Shown: positions 36,095 to 46,060 of the stretch, one piece after another
Position numbering within the stretch: position 1 is the first letter of the stretch
Layout: each line of letters opens with the position of its first letter
The notes under the pieces: generated by a model
What the model saw: only the letters and a program-made list of their open reading frames with translations
Databases searched by the model: none
Told to the model about the DNA's origin: nothing
Made by a program: the position numbers and the translations under genes
NCBI GenBank assembly: GCA_035578175.1
Contig: JAQMRL010000001.1
Location: 238,033,038-238,097,037, forward strand
Source of the DNA: Catonia carolina
Taxonomy: Eukaryota > Arthropoda > Insecta > Hemiptera > Achilidae
Reading direction: 5' to 3'
DNA length: 64,000 nucleotides

Positions 36095-36858
36095 ATTTAT
36101 TTCATTTTACACTGTTTTTTACCTTAATGAAAATCAACCTCGTTTCGACTTACAAATACGGAAAATCACTAATTGATGCTAAACTAGGCTCTATAGAAAA
36201 ATCCTTGACGTAAAAGTTGTAAGTTTCTTAATTTTTTACAAATTGAATTAGTTTGTCGTAAAATCATACTAAGGGTGCAATCTTAAAATACCCCGTTTTT
36301 TACCGATTTTTATGAGCAAAATACAGAAAATCACTGATTGACGCTAAAAAAGCGTCGTAAAAATTCGTTTGAAATATAAGTTGTAAATGCATATAAAGGC
36401 CGCAATCTTAAAAAAAAATAGTTTTTACCACGAGAACACGAATATCGTTTTCGTGGGGAATTCCAGTAGGCATGACCGCTTTTATCTAATCTTGTAGAGC
36501 AAATAACATGTATAAGTAAATGAGGCGATTTAAAAAAAACGTAAAGCCATTTTTGAGAAAATCGCAAAAAGTGATAAAATGCAAGAATAAACTATTTCTT
36601 CCGGTTGACCGATTTTGATAAAAATGTCCGTGTCGAATCTCCTCATAGTGTCTAACTTAAGTTGAAAGTTTTAACTTCGTACACGACATCGTTCTTCAGA
36701 TATTTCACACACAGACCAATCGGTAAAAACTTTTTTTTAATTCAGAGGGCCTAAAAACGAGTAATTCCGGTAAAAACTCGATTTTGAAAAAGTGACATGA
36801 AATCAATAATACTTTCCTTCCTTAAATTTCCATATAGGGCAAGACAAAGTAAAAATGG
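36095..36858 (+). repeat. Interspersed repeat family A, copy A6
   Basis: The left-end hairpin is lost, but the right end is kept (CATATAGGGCAAGACAAAGTAAAAA). The microsatellite position holds only CACACACAGACCAATCGG. The interior matches A2 block by block with small deletions. Confidence 0.8.
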
Positions 36859-36865
36859 AAGAACA

Positions 36866-36920
36866 GTTTCATAACCCAGCAGTAGTCGCAAATGACCGAG
36901 CTGTTGATGCAACTTTACTT
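36866..36920 (+). mobile_element. tRNA-derived SINE type 1, short tail fragment
   Basis: CCCAGCAGTAGTCGCAAATGACC and GTTGATGCAACTTTA are the last blocks of the SINE. The fragment directly follows the right end of family A copy A6. Confidence 0.65.
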
Positions 36921-39049
36921 GATCAAAAAATTGTTCTGCTTTACACAATTCGAAACTATAAAAGTTTACAAAAAAAATCTATTATAGACTTTTCAGTTTA
37001 CAGCTTTTTTAAGACCGATACAAAATTATATATAGAACAACCTACAATACTAATGTTCAAAATACAAAATACAGAAAATAATAATAAAATGATTCATACA
37101 AAAGCACAATGTGTAAGTTGTCAGGTGCAATATCAATGTACGAATACAAGAAATAAATTGAAGTGGCTAGCTTAGAGGAGGGGAGGAATTTATATCTACT
37201 AATAAACGAGAGTGAGAACTGTGAGAGAGAGGAAATGTATAACCCTAACCCTGGCCTTAACCCTTTTAAATCGACCTCTATTTTCAATAAGCCATCGTGA
37301 CCTGTTAATGTACACATTATGTAGAAGAACTGTTTTAATAGTTTTTTTTATATTTCCGTAGCTACGCACTATTACCATATGCAATGACCCTTTAAATTTC
37401 ACTATAGAAAAAAAAGATGTACATATTTATAAACAGTATTAGATTCTAATAATATTATAATATGATATAATATACACCTGTTCTATAAAAATAACCTCAT
37501 GAAAGATTTATAATATTATGAAGTATTTTGTATTCAATTTGAAATATTTACTGAACGCATAATGTATTAATTATTTATTAAATTGCATTTTACATTTATA
37601 TATATATATATATATATAAATTTCTGTTTCCTTACTTCCGCTTCCGATTTAACACCTGATGTTTATTATTTATATTTATTGAATACGTTTTGGAATAAAC
37701 TAACAATTTACTAACATATTGAAACGTTGACATGGAAGCCATTAATAATGCAGGTAGAAAACATAAAATAAATGGCCCGGCATACTCCAATACATTTCTT
37801 GTGAATCTCTAAATAACTCTATTTTCATGTATTCAAATTACAAGATTGTTCTTTCAGTATTTTATTGTAAAGCGAATGTAATAAAAAAGGTTTAAAGTTA
37901 TATTTTTATAAAATTGTAAAAATTTGTGATCTTGACATATTCAAGAAGGGTTTTAGATTCCCTTAGAAATATTTATCAAAACGAACTAATAATTTTTAAG
38001 TCATAATTAACGCCAATCACAAAATAATTAGAAACGGTAAAATAGTAATTAATTCTTCACTGGATCACTTCTCACTTAAAAATCAAAGGAAACGAGAGAG
38101 CCGATCAAACAGTAAAACGCCTAACTACATGCTCCAACAGAATAAATTAATCTTCCCATCGAGAACTACAAAAGATGTTTAAAAACAAGGTAAAATTAAT
38201 TTGGAATGAGCAGTGATAGACTTTAACACTTAAACTACACATAGTACGAACTGATACTGAAGACGTACAACCAGAAATTTCTGATAAAAGACTAGAAAAA
38301 GTGACTAACTACTACCAATTGGTCACACCAAACTGATGCATAGTCAGTCACCTCATAATGAAAAAATAACCTAATGTAAAAGCAAAATTAACAAAATACA
38401 AAATTAAATTTAAAGCACATATTTGTAAAATGCCCACCCCTGAACACTATGCGGAGACAATTGCACTTAACACACACTTACAAAGATTGTGTTAATGACA
38501 CACAAGATGCTACACAGCAATACTAAAATTTATAAAAAAAATTTAAATATTGTCAATTTAATAAAATTCTTTTAACAAAATATAATATAAAAAATACAAT
38601 GCATGTAAAAAATAATAGAAAAACTCTATTATACAATCATAGTAAAACACAATATTGTAAACCCTTTGTACATTATTGTAATCCTTTGGTATGTTATCAG
38701 AACCATTAAATGCAACATAGATTTTTTCGGGACGAATAGTTTCTATTACTAAAATTATAGATTATAAATGTAACTAAACTAATAAAAAACCTTGAAAAAA
38801 AATATTTAAAGCTGCGGGGTTTTAACAGACATTGTTTTTTCCAGAAATTTTAATGGGAATAAAATAGCCCATCCTTAAATAAAGACTAAGCAACATTTTT
38901 TAAAGGAATCTTACACGGAATTAAAAAGAAGACTTAGTATTTTAAATACAAAAAATTGAATAGAATTTATGCTACAAAATATTCTAAAAACAGATTTTCG
39001 TAAGATAAACCAAATCTCAATGAAAATTTATTCTGTTGAGTATTTTTTT
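36921..39049. other. AT-rich stretch with a (TA)n run
   Basis: No gene. A pure TA dinucleotide run spans about 37597-37618. The 106-codon frame at 36855-37175 begins inside repeats and is spurious. Confidence 0.45.
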
Positions 39050-39425
39050 TGTCATCAGTATCTCGACTAGTTTGATGCAGTTCTCCAAGCTGTTCTACTT
39101 TGCGCAAGTCGTTTCATATCTACATACCAGTAACACCCTACATCTTTTGTAATTTGCTTTAAATATTCTAATCTTTGCATCCCTCTACAATACCTGAAAT
39201 AGACCAATACCTGAAAGTCTAAGAACCTCTATATTACTGTTTTTATCCACCCACCTATCTTTAACATTTTCGTATAACACCACATTTCAAAAGCTTCTAT
39301 CCTCTTCCTTTCTACAGCCCCTATCACCCACGTTTCTCTCCCGTATAATACTACACTCCATACATAGTGTTTTAAGAAATTTTTCCTATGCTGTAAGTCA
39401 ACGTTTGTAGTCAGTAAGCTCTGTT
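39050..39425 (-). pseudogene. Non-LTR retrotransposon ORF2 C-terminal remnant
   Basis: Read on the minus strand: LQHRKNFLKHYVWSVVLYG, then RETWVIGAVERKRIEAFEMW, then a TKMLKIGG-like block. After an internal deletion comes the 3' tail with ACATAGATATGAAACGACTTG-like and CTGCATCAAAC-type sequence. It is the same subfamily as the element that hosts the BEL/Pao insertion at 45389. A stop and the deletion make it non-functional. Confidence 0.8.
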
Positions 39426-39455
39426 GAGTATATGAAATCTTATAGGCCTACATCT

Positions 39456-39461
<6 letters not shown>

Positions 39462-39489
<28 letters not shown>
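39462..39489. repeat. (TA)n microsatellite
   Basis: An uninterrupted run of alternating T and A of about 28 bp. Confidence 0.95.
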
Positions 39490-39493
<4 letters not shown>

Positions 39494-39564
39494 TAGATAC
39501 ATATAACTATCTTATATGAAATCCTTAAAAACCGATTTGTTTCCTTAATAAATATTATTAAAAC

Positions 39565-39725
39565 TTTCAGTGTAGTGATAGTGGTAGCGCGCTAGCCTAC
39601 AACGCGGAGGTCCCTGGTTCGATTCGCGGCTAGGGCCTGGAAATTTTCAAAAGTCAAAAACCCACCGATAAAGATAAAATAACCCACTGTAGTAGCTAAT
39701 AACCAAGCTGTTGATGCGAAAAATA
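39565..39725 (+). mobile_element. tRNA-derived SINE type 1, copy with best-kept promoter
   Basis: GTGATAGTGGTAGCGCGCTAGCC is the A-box region and CCCTGGTTCGATTCGCGGC a good B box. The intact anticodon-side segment (CTAGCCTACAACGCGGAGG) shows what is deleted at 22865. The tail ends GTTGATGCGAAAAATAAAAG. Confidence 0.85.
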
Positions 39726-40446
39726 AAAGAAACTTTTAGGTATTTTTATTGAAAATAAATATTTTAAACTTCTTAATAATTTCATTGTTAGTAGTTACTC
39801 TAATGATTACAGAGAGAGTAATTACTCTAATGATGCTGAAAATATACTTCAGGTAAGTTTATAGTAAATTATCATAAATATAAATAAAAACTTATATCAT
39901 TTTTACCTGTAACATTGAAAAGAATTTTTTAAACTTCTTGTGAAATATTGAAAGACACATAATGGCATTGAAAAAAAATGTATAGGACGACTACGTCACT
40001 CCATTATGCATAGAAAATTGTACCAATCATTTTCCTCGTGTAACTACTTAACAACACATGTGCTGCACAGGCTTCAAAGCAATTTATTCAAAACAACGAA
40101 CAGCGGAAAATTCTGTTTTATTTTTCATACTTATTTCTATGAACATTACTGTTTGCATTGTTCACCATGTACTTATTTTACTTACTACTCGTTAACTAGT
40201 AACAATAAGACTGTTGGAAAACTGTGATTGAAAGAATAAATAGTTTAAAATATTTTTATCAGTTCAAACCTAATGTCGTATTGATTAAATTAGGATATCA
40301 TTTAAATCCAATTCCCATGACGCTAGTTTACTAGCTGAACAACTAGCAGCTATTAATTTTACTAGCGCTAGTAGGGGAGAAAAGGTCACGTAATTGACTA
40401 ACGCTAATAAACTAGCTCGGTGTGAACCGTTTGAAAACTTTGTTAT
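39726..40446. other. Unassigned; CTAG-rich patch
   Basis: At 40320-40420 the words CTAGT, CTAGC and ACTAGC recur in both orientations (GCTAGTTTACTAGCTG, CTAGCGCTAGTAG). No coding. Confidence 0.4.
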
Positions 40447-40556
40447 CACACACACACACACACACACGCGCGCGCGCGCACACACACAAATCACTAAACA
40501 AATTTTTGAAAACAATACTTTCCTTCCTATTATTTTTATAGGCAAGAGAAAGTAAA
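40447..40556 (+). repeat. Family A right end (copy A7) with CA/CG microsatellite
   Basis: A (CA)n(CG)n(CA)n run at 40447-40488 is followed by AAATCACTAAACAAATTTTTG and AACAATACTTTCCTTCCTA. It ends ATAGGCAAGAGAAAGTAAAAA. Everything left of the microsatellite is missing. Confidence 0.75.
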
Positions 40557-41483
40557 AATCTAAAACTATTTATATTAAATTATGGTGGAAAAATTAATCT
40601 ACCCAACTGTGGTTGGTTTCTCCCATGTAGGGTATGATCAATTTAACGCTTCTGAGTTTATTTTCTACTACTGAAAATACTTCGATACAGTATTAGTGTG
40701 TTAGTATTCTACGATTAGGTATTGAATAGATATTCAATAGGTATCGTAGAATTAAGATAAGCCCCACACTTAGTGTGAAGTGATATTGATTACTTAATTA
40801 CAATTTCAAACAAAACTTAGCCTATATAGTCTACATATTTCATTCATACTCAAAAGAATGAGGCTTTTGGTTTGATAAATCCCTATAGAATTATAATCTT
40901 AGGAACTGGTGAAAAAATTCTTTTCTATACGGTACTTACATAAGTTCCTTGCATTTGGAAGAACAGAACAAAATAAGAACGTTCAAGTGGAGCACTAGGA
41001 GCAGTATAATATGTTGAAGAGCGGGCCAGGAAGAGGGTGGGTTGAAAAGAACTTGGTCAGAAATCAAGCCCGGATTCACTTTCTTCAATTCACTTGTTCC
41101 TTCTATAGCATTCTCATTTCACTTCAATGACTCTACAATACTACAAAAAAATTGATTCGTAATTTTTTATATCTCAAATGTTTTTATCTGAAAAGGCCTA
41201 CGTATTTTAGACTAAAAGAAACCACTTAGTTTAATGGAGTTTCCGTTCCAGTAATAAAAAGCCTTAACATTCGACTGTCGTATGCAAATTAAACAAGAAT
41301 AATAAATTACGTTTCAGTTTACAACGGATTTACAATAGTATCTTAATTCTATAAGTCTCATTAATTCAAATTTTGGATTTTTTTGTTAAGAAATACAGTA
41401 TAAATAATTATGTTAAGTATAAAAATGCTAATCTTACCAAGGCGACGATTTAAAAATATAATAAACCAAATGTAATCTTACTA
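40557..41483. other. AT-rich stretch without recognisable feature
   Basis: An inverted ATTGAATAGATATTCAATAGG patch lies near 40720-40742. Otherwise nothing. Confidence 0.4.
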
Positions 41484-41770
41484 ATCTATATAACATAAAA
41501 AATGCCTCACTGACTGACTCACTTATTACCAATTCAGTAACTTCCTGATCACCTATACGTCAGAAATTTGGCACATTTGTTTCTTAAGGGTTGAGTAAAA
41601 AAGCTAAAGTGTTTGCATAACGACCACCTTTGCTTTTACAAGATGAAAATGACGTAATTACTCTAAAGCTAAAGGAATACAAATTATTAGTACATCTTTC
41701 CGAAGACTATAGTTCAAAAAGTCGACATGCTTATTCTGTTGCTTGTACCTAAAAAAATAAAGCATTCGAA
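41484..41770 (+). repeat. Family H copy with 5' end (Helentron-like start)
   Basis: It starts TCTATATAACATAAAAAATG, resembling the TCTATAT...AAAAATG start of Helentron-type elements. It is followed by ACTGACTGACTCACTTATT, CTTCCTGATCACC, TTTGGCACATTTGTTTC and TAAGGGTTGAG. The right end is not reached. Confidence 0.5.
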
Positions 41771-43734
41771 TTTTGATCCTGTAGCGTGGTAAAATTACCT
41801 TAATTGTTAATAATAAAAACTAAGAAAGTAATAATATTGTAGTAAATTCATTAATATTTTAAACTACTAAAAAACCAAACACTACTATAAGTTACGGTAA
41901 CTAGGTACCGAGAAAAATTTGTTTAATTCTTATTCTTTTATAAACTTTTAATTTTAAAAAAATTTTTAATTTATTTAACATAAACGTTTGATTTAAATTT
42001 ATAATAACAATGTGCATTAAAAAAAAATATAAAAATTACTTTAACATTAATTTAAAATTTTGAAATTTTTTAAATTATTTTTATGCTATTATAAATGACA
42101 ATATGTTTTATAAAAATGTAGTTTCAAATCCGATTGCTACATTATTCTGCTGGTTTAAAGAAAAAACATTTCAAAACCAATTAAATTACTAAGAAATTGA
42201 AAGTTATATTCCGAACTTGCATATAACTTGCACCACTCTAATAAATAAAATAATCTCGTACCGTTGTACGTAAACAAAACAAATCATAACTTTTGTAATT
42301 CACTATTTAGTAAATCATAAATAATTAATCCTAATGAAGAAAATTAATCCTAATTAATCTGACTGCAACAATCCTTCGCTCTTAAAGGGTAAGAGAGGAT
42401 GCAATCACCTTTAATAAATACGTCTTATTGGTGTAGATACTTTATAAAAGAGTACAATTCTAAAAAAATTGGAATTAGTATTCGTAAACTGATAGCCAGA
42501 AAAAGTGAAGTGCGAAGAAAAACCGGGAACACCAAGAAACCAATACATAACATAATAAACCAGTAATACCAATTTCTTTAACAGTAAATCGAGGGATTAC
42601 AGTCAGACAACGCTATCTATAAAACGTCACTTTTAGTAGAGTAAAACACTTCTGTAGGTGACTGTAGATGCGCGTTCTTATAAAAATTTTTAGGACATTT
42701 ATCTAAAAATTAGAATTTTTTATTATGTTGTTTGATATTGCCCTCAAAATATGACTACAGCTTAGTTATATCAATAGGCGAGTGAACATTGTCCAACTGT
42801 AATATTAATCTATAAAAAACAAAAGTAAGCTATATTTAATTAGTGGTAAGCATTATTTTCATGTGAAATGAAACATACGTTCTCCAAGAGATCTCAAAAA
42901 TACTAAGTCAAACAGAGGCAGCTAACAATACAATCTCCCGCAATCCAATTTACAAGGACAATATTAACAAATCTACAGAATAAAAATAGCTATTTCATAA
43001 TACGACAAAAAGAAAACAATAAACATTTTTATTACTTTTCGTTACTGTAATTTCCAAAAGTAAAATACTAAGAAAACTGTAAAGTAAAACTAGTAAACAT
43101 AAAGTACTGTGCAAAGCTACGTTATAATGATGTGTTGAAAGTGAAATTTTAATGCGGCAATAAAACCAAAATTCAATAAATAAAATAAAAATAGAAAAGT
43201 AAACTTCAATATAATTTCACAAATAGCAAATAATTAAGGTTATTTTAATAAATGCAATGACATTTCCCTAAGGTAGATAACAATAACAACTAAACAATTT
43301 AAAATGTCACAGAAAAAACACAAATATCGAAATAAGTAGCACTTAATATTTTAAAATTAATACACTTATATAACATACGAGTATACATAAAAATATAATT
43401 AAAAAACCGCAATGTAATAATGTAGTTAAATTTAATATTACAATTAACTACATAAAAATAAATAAATAGCAGACAAATTAAACAACGTTTTTATAAATTA
43501 ACCCAATCAAGTACCGCTCTTGATTAAGTTACGTATCGCATTCAACTAAAAACTCAATATACCTATGTTTATGAAACGTCAAATAATTTTACTAAAATTT
43601 GTAAATTAAAAAATAAGCTGAAAAATGTTCAGACTGATAACCTTGGATTGGATTACAAGCTAGTGTTTCGAAGCTGTAAAGTATCAAAACCTTAAAATGT
43701 TTTGTTTCCTTGGTAAGAAAAACATTGTATTAAC
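41771..43734. other. AT-rich stretch; weak family H trace near 42365-42560
   Basis: AAAGGGTAAGAGAGGATGCAATCACC and AAAAGAGTACAATTC near 42390-42460 resemble internal family H blocks. No gene is recognised. Confidence 0.4.
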
Positions 43735-43820
43735 TTTTTTTTAATCCCTAATGTTTGTACGTTGAAATCTATTCAATTTAAGAACAATAAGCAACCCCAT
43801 GACGGAATGAGTTGAGGAAG
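43735..43820 (-). mobile_element. SINE type 2 tail, distal part (left of mariner)
   Basis: TGAAATCTATTCAATTTAAG and CCATGACGGAATGAG align with CAATCCGTTCAATTTAAA and CCATGACCTAATGAG of the copy at 24290. The unit continues at 44736 on the other side of the mariner insertion. Confidence 0.65.
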
Positions 43821-43822
43821 TA

Positions 43823-44733
43823 CGAGGTGGGGCTATTAAATAACAAGACTGACATAAAAATTTTAATTTTATACATCACTTATTGTCACCTTCAGTATAC
43901 ACGCCTTCTCTATCCCTACAACGCTCCATGCGAATTTTCCATCGTTGGAAACAGTGCTGGAAGTCATCTTCTGTCAGCTCCTTCAGAACACGTGCCGCTT
44001 TCTCTTTTTCAGCTTCCACAGACTCAAATCTTGTCCCTTTTAATGCAGATTTCACCTAAAGGAAGATAATAACATGTGAGGAAACGTGGTTTCTTACTTA
44101 TGATCCGGAAACGAAGCGCCAATCCGTGCACTGGAAAAGCCGAACTTCACCGAGAGCCAAAAAAGCTCGAATGAGCAAGTCAAAATTTAAAGCAATGATG
44201 ATTGTTTTTTTTTAGTATCCATGGGATTGTGTACCTTCACTGGGTTCCTGAAGGTCAAACAACTAATCAATATTACTAACTTAAGATACTTTCTAAACTA
44301 CTTGAAAGAGTAAGGAAAAAACGCCCCGAAATGTGGAAGGACAAATCATGGGTTCTCAACAAGACAATGCGCCAGCTCATTTCGCGTTATCTGTCAAGAG
44401 GTTCCTAGCCAATTACAGCATCTCAGTGTTAGAACATCGACCTTATTCCTCAGATCTTGCACCATGCGACTTCTTCCTGTTCCCTAAGGTGAAAACCGCA
44501 TTAAAAGGGACAAGATTTGAGTCTGTGGAAGCTATAAAAGAGAAACCGGCACGTGTCCTGAAGGAGCTGACAGAAGATGACTTCCAGCACTGTTTCCAAC
44601 AATGGAAAATTCGCATGGAGCGTTGTACGGATAGAGAAGGAGTGTATATTGAAGGTGAAAATAAGTGAATATGAATAAAATTGATATTAAATTTTTAACA
44701 ACTTCAGTCTCATTTTTTAATAGCCACACCTCG
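43823..44733 (+). mobile_element. Rearranged mariner element (911 bp), fold-back form
   Basis: The terminal repeats CGAGGTGGGGCTATTAAA and, inverted, CGAGGTGTGGCTATTAAA are flanked by TA on both sides (43821-43822 and 44734-44735), the mariner target. The left arm (about 43821-44062) is an inverted duplicate of the right arm (about 44485-44735). It includes transposase-coding sequence, the stop region and the 3' untranslated region. A unique core of about 420 bp separates the arms. A complete mariner is about 1.3 kb, so the native 5' half is lost and replaced. Confidence 0.9.
44075..44668 (+). pseudogene. Mariner transposase, broken C-terminal two thirds
   Basis: It encodes the catalytic core of a mariner DDD transposase, which cuts and joins the terminal repeats at TA. 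The core begins ETWFLTYDPETKRQSVHW, then RAKKARMSKSKFKAMMIVFF. A frameshift at the T-run near 44210, an in-frame stop near 44280 and another lost base near 44355 follow. From 44333 to 44668 one frame is open: QDNAPAH holds the second catalytic Asp and DLAPCDFFLF the third, with exactly 34 residues between them (D34D). The first catalytic Asp, expected just before ETWF, is replaced (CEETWF), apparently at the edge of the inverted duplication. The N-terminal DNA-binding domain is absent. It cannot be active. Confidence 0.9.
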
Positions 44734-44735
44734 TA

Positions 44736-44966
44736 TGGCGTGTAAATGAGGTGGTCTTGTAAAAGACTCAGGGCGACCATTCCTGAGAATGTATGGTTAA
44801 TTGAACTCCAACCATCAAAGAACACCGGTAACCACTGCCTAATATTCAAATCCGTATAAAAGTAACTACCTTTTCTAGGATTTGAACCAGGAACCTTCGT
44901 CTCCGTAAATCAGCTGTTACAGCTGACTTGCGGCAACGAATTTACCTCTAGATTAACCCGGTGGGT
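44736..44966 (-). mobile_element. SINE type 2 with tRNA-like head (right of mariner)
   Basis: On the minus strand the head reads CCGGGTTAATCTAGAGGTAAA (A-box region), then TCAGCTGTAACAGCTGA, then CCTGGTTCAAATCCTAG (B box). The tail with GTGGTTACCGGTG and TATTCTCAGG-type blocks continues to the mariner insertion at 44735, and beyond it at 43820. The same family appears at 58325 (plus) and 24290. Confidence 0.8.
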
Positions 44967-45235
44967 CTAAATTAACATTAACGAAAACTTTTACTAAGAT
45001 GTTACGTCTTCTATTAATTCAAAAAAATGTTTACGATATTTTACGAAAAATCAATTGAATTCTGTAAAATCCAAAATTAGTATTACTATTAAAGCGGTTC
45101 CAAGAAAAGAAAAGAAAACCTGTAAAAACAATAAATCAGTTTATTAACTACACTAGAGGCGCTCAATTAATAAACTAGTTTATTAGTTTCCCTAGTTTCA
45201 CACTCCATGATTTTTCTATGTAAATATGTGCCTAC
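44967..45235. other. Unassigned spacer
   Basis: AT-rich. A CTAGT/TTTATTA patch at 45155-45200 (AATAAACTAGTTTATTAG is a near palindrome) is the only structure. Confidence 0.4.
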
Positions 45236-45388
45236 CAAAAGCTTTTGAAATGTGGTGTTTTAAGAAAATGTTAAAAAATTAGGTGAGTGGACAAAATAAG
45301 TAATTTGAGGTAGAGGTTCTTAGACGAGTGGATGAAAGAAGAAGTACATTGAAATATCTTACCAGAAGAAGGAATAGGCTAGTGGGGC
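45236..45388 (+). pseudogene. Non-LTR ORF2 remnant, part left of the BEL/Pao insertion
   Basis: AFEMWCFKKMLKN, then VEVLRRVDERRSTLKYLTRR and RNRLVG, belong to the conserved tail behind non-LTR reverse transcriptases. The frame is interrupted exactly at the GGGGC target duplication (45384-45388), and the sequence resumes at 52025. The subfamily is the same as at 39050 on the minus strand. A stop (KN-stop) and a shift precede the break, so it was already dead when BEL/Pao arrived. Confidence 0.8.
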
Positions 45389-45593
45389 TGTTAAGGCATT
45401 GTGCACCGGGGTTTGCACTGTCTTGTGGACCTCTTTGCTATTTCTTCCTTCTTCTTCCCTTTGTTGGCCACTCGTAAATTGTGTCGTGTCGTGTGCGGTT
45501 GTGCTTTCGTCGTGGCTCTCTCGGTTGGCGTCTCGAATGGCGCTAGCATTGCTTCCCGTCTCGTTTTAAGGCTTGTTCTTTATTGCTTAAACA
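45389..45593 (+). repeat. BEL/Pao 5' LTR
   Basis: It starts TGTTAAGGCATTGTGC and ends TATTGCTTAAACA. I found no difference from the 3' LTR at 51820-52024 when comparing by eye. It would carry the promoter for the genomic RNA; no TATA box is evident. Confidence 0.97.
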
Positions 45594-45596
45594 TTT

Positions 45597-45614
45597 TGGT
45601 CCTCCGGTCGTGGA
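45597..45614 (+). promoter_or_regulatory. Putative primer-binding site
   Basis: TGGTCCTCCGGTCGTGGA begins 3 bp after the LTR with the TGG that would pair with a tRNA CCA end. I could not match the remaining bases to a specific tRNA from memory. Confidence 0.6.
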
Positions 45615-46060
45615 TAAAATCAGTGCATTATTGGTTTTACAGTGTCTTAAAATTGCTAAACATTCGTGTTTGTATTCGTATAGAACGCGAGAGGGGGGTG
45701 GACCCACGCTTCGTTGTGTTCGCGCCAATTCACGCACGTTTTCATACTTCGGTAGCCATTTTTTCTTACAAATCAAATCCATCTTTGTAATTTTGGTTCA
45801 TACTGCGCAGTTGTTACTATCACATGTAGTAAGTGCGGTCTGCGCCGTCATCAGCTGTCCGCTGTCTCATTCTGATTGGTCGGGATTTTTCATTCATTGA
45901 AACGTCAGCTGTTTATTTAATCGAATTGTTTATTTACATTTGTTGTTTTTTATTATTATTAATATTGCACCAACGTTGTTTATTCGAATTTTTGCACAGT
46001 TTAAAGATTTTTTTTGCACGTTATTTTCTTATTCTTTGTCGTTATCCTTTGCTCTTCAAT

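Noticed and set aside
36855..37175. 106-codon plus frame
   Set aside because: It starts in the junction between family A and a SINE tail, so the N-terminal part is repeat-derived.
43812..44069. 85-codon plus frame in the mariner left arm
   Set aside because: It is the antisense reading of transposase sequence in the inverted duplicate; its twin is the minus frame at 44532-44849.
45401..45790. 129-codon frame spanning the BEL/Pao 5' LTR and leader
   Set aside because: It begins in the LTR (the same start recurs in the 3' LTR) and precedes Gag in another frame; no domain.
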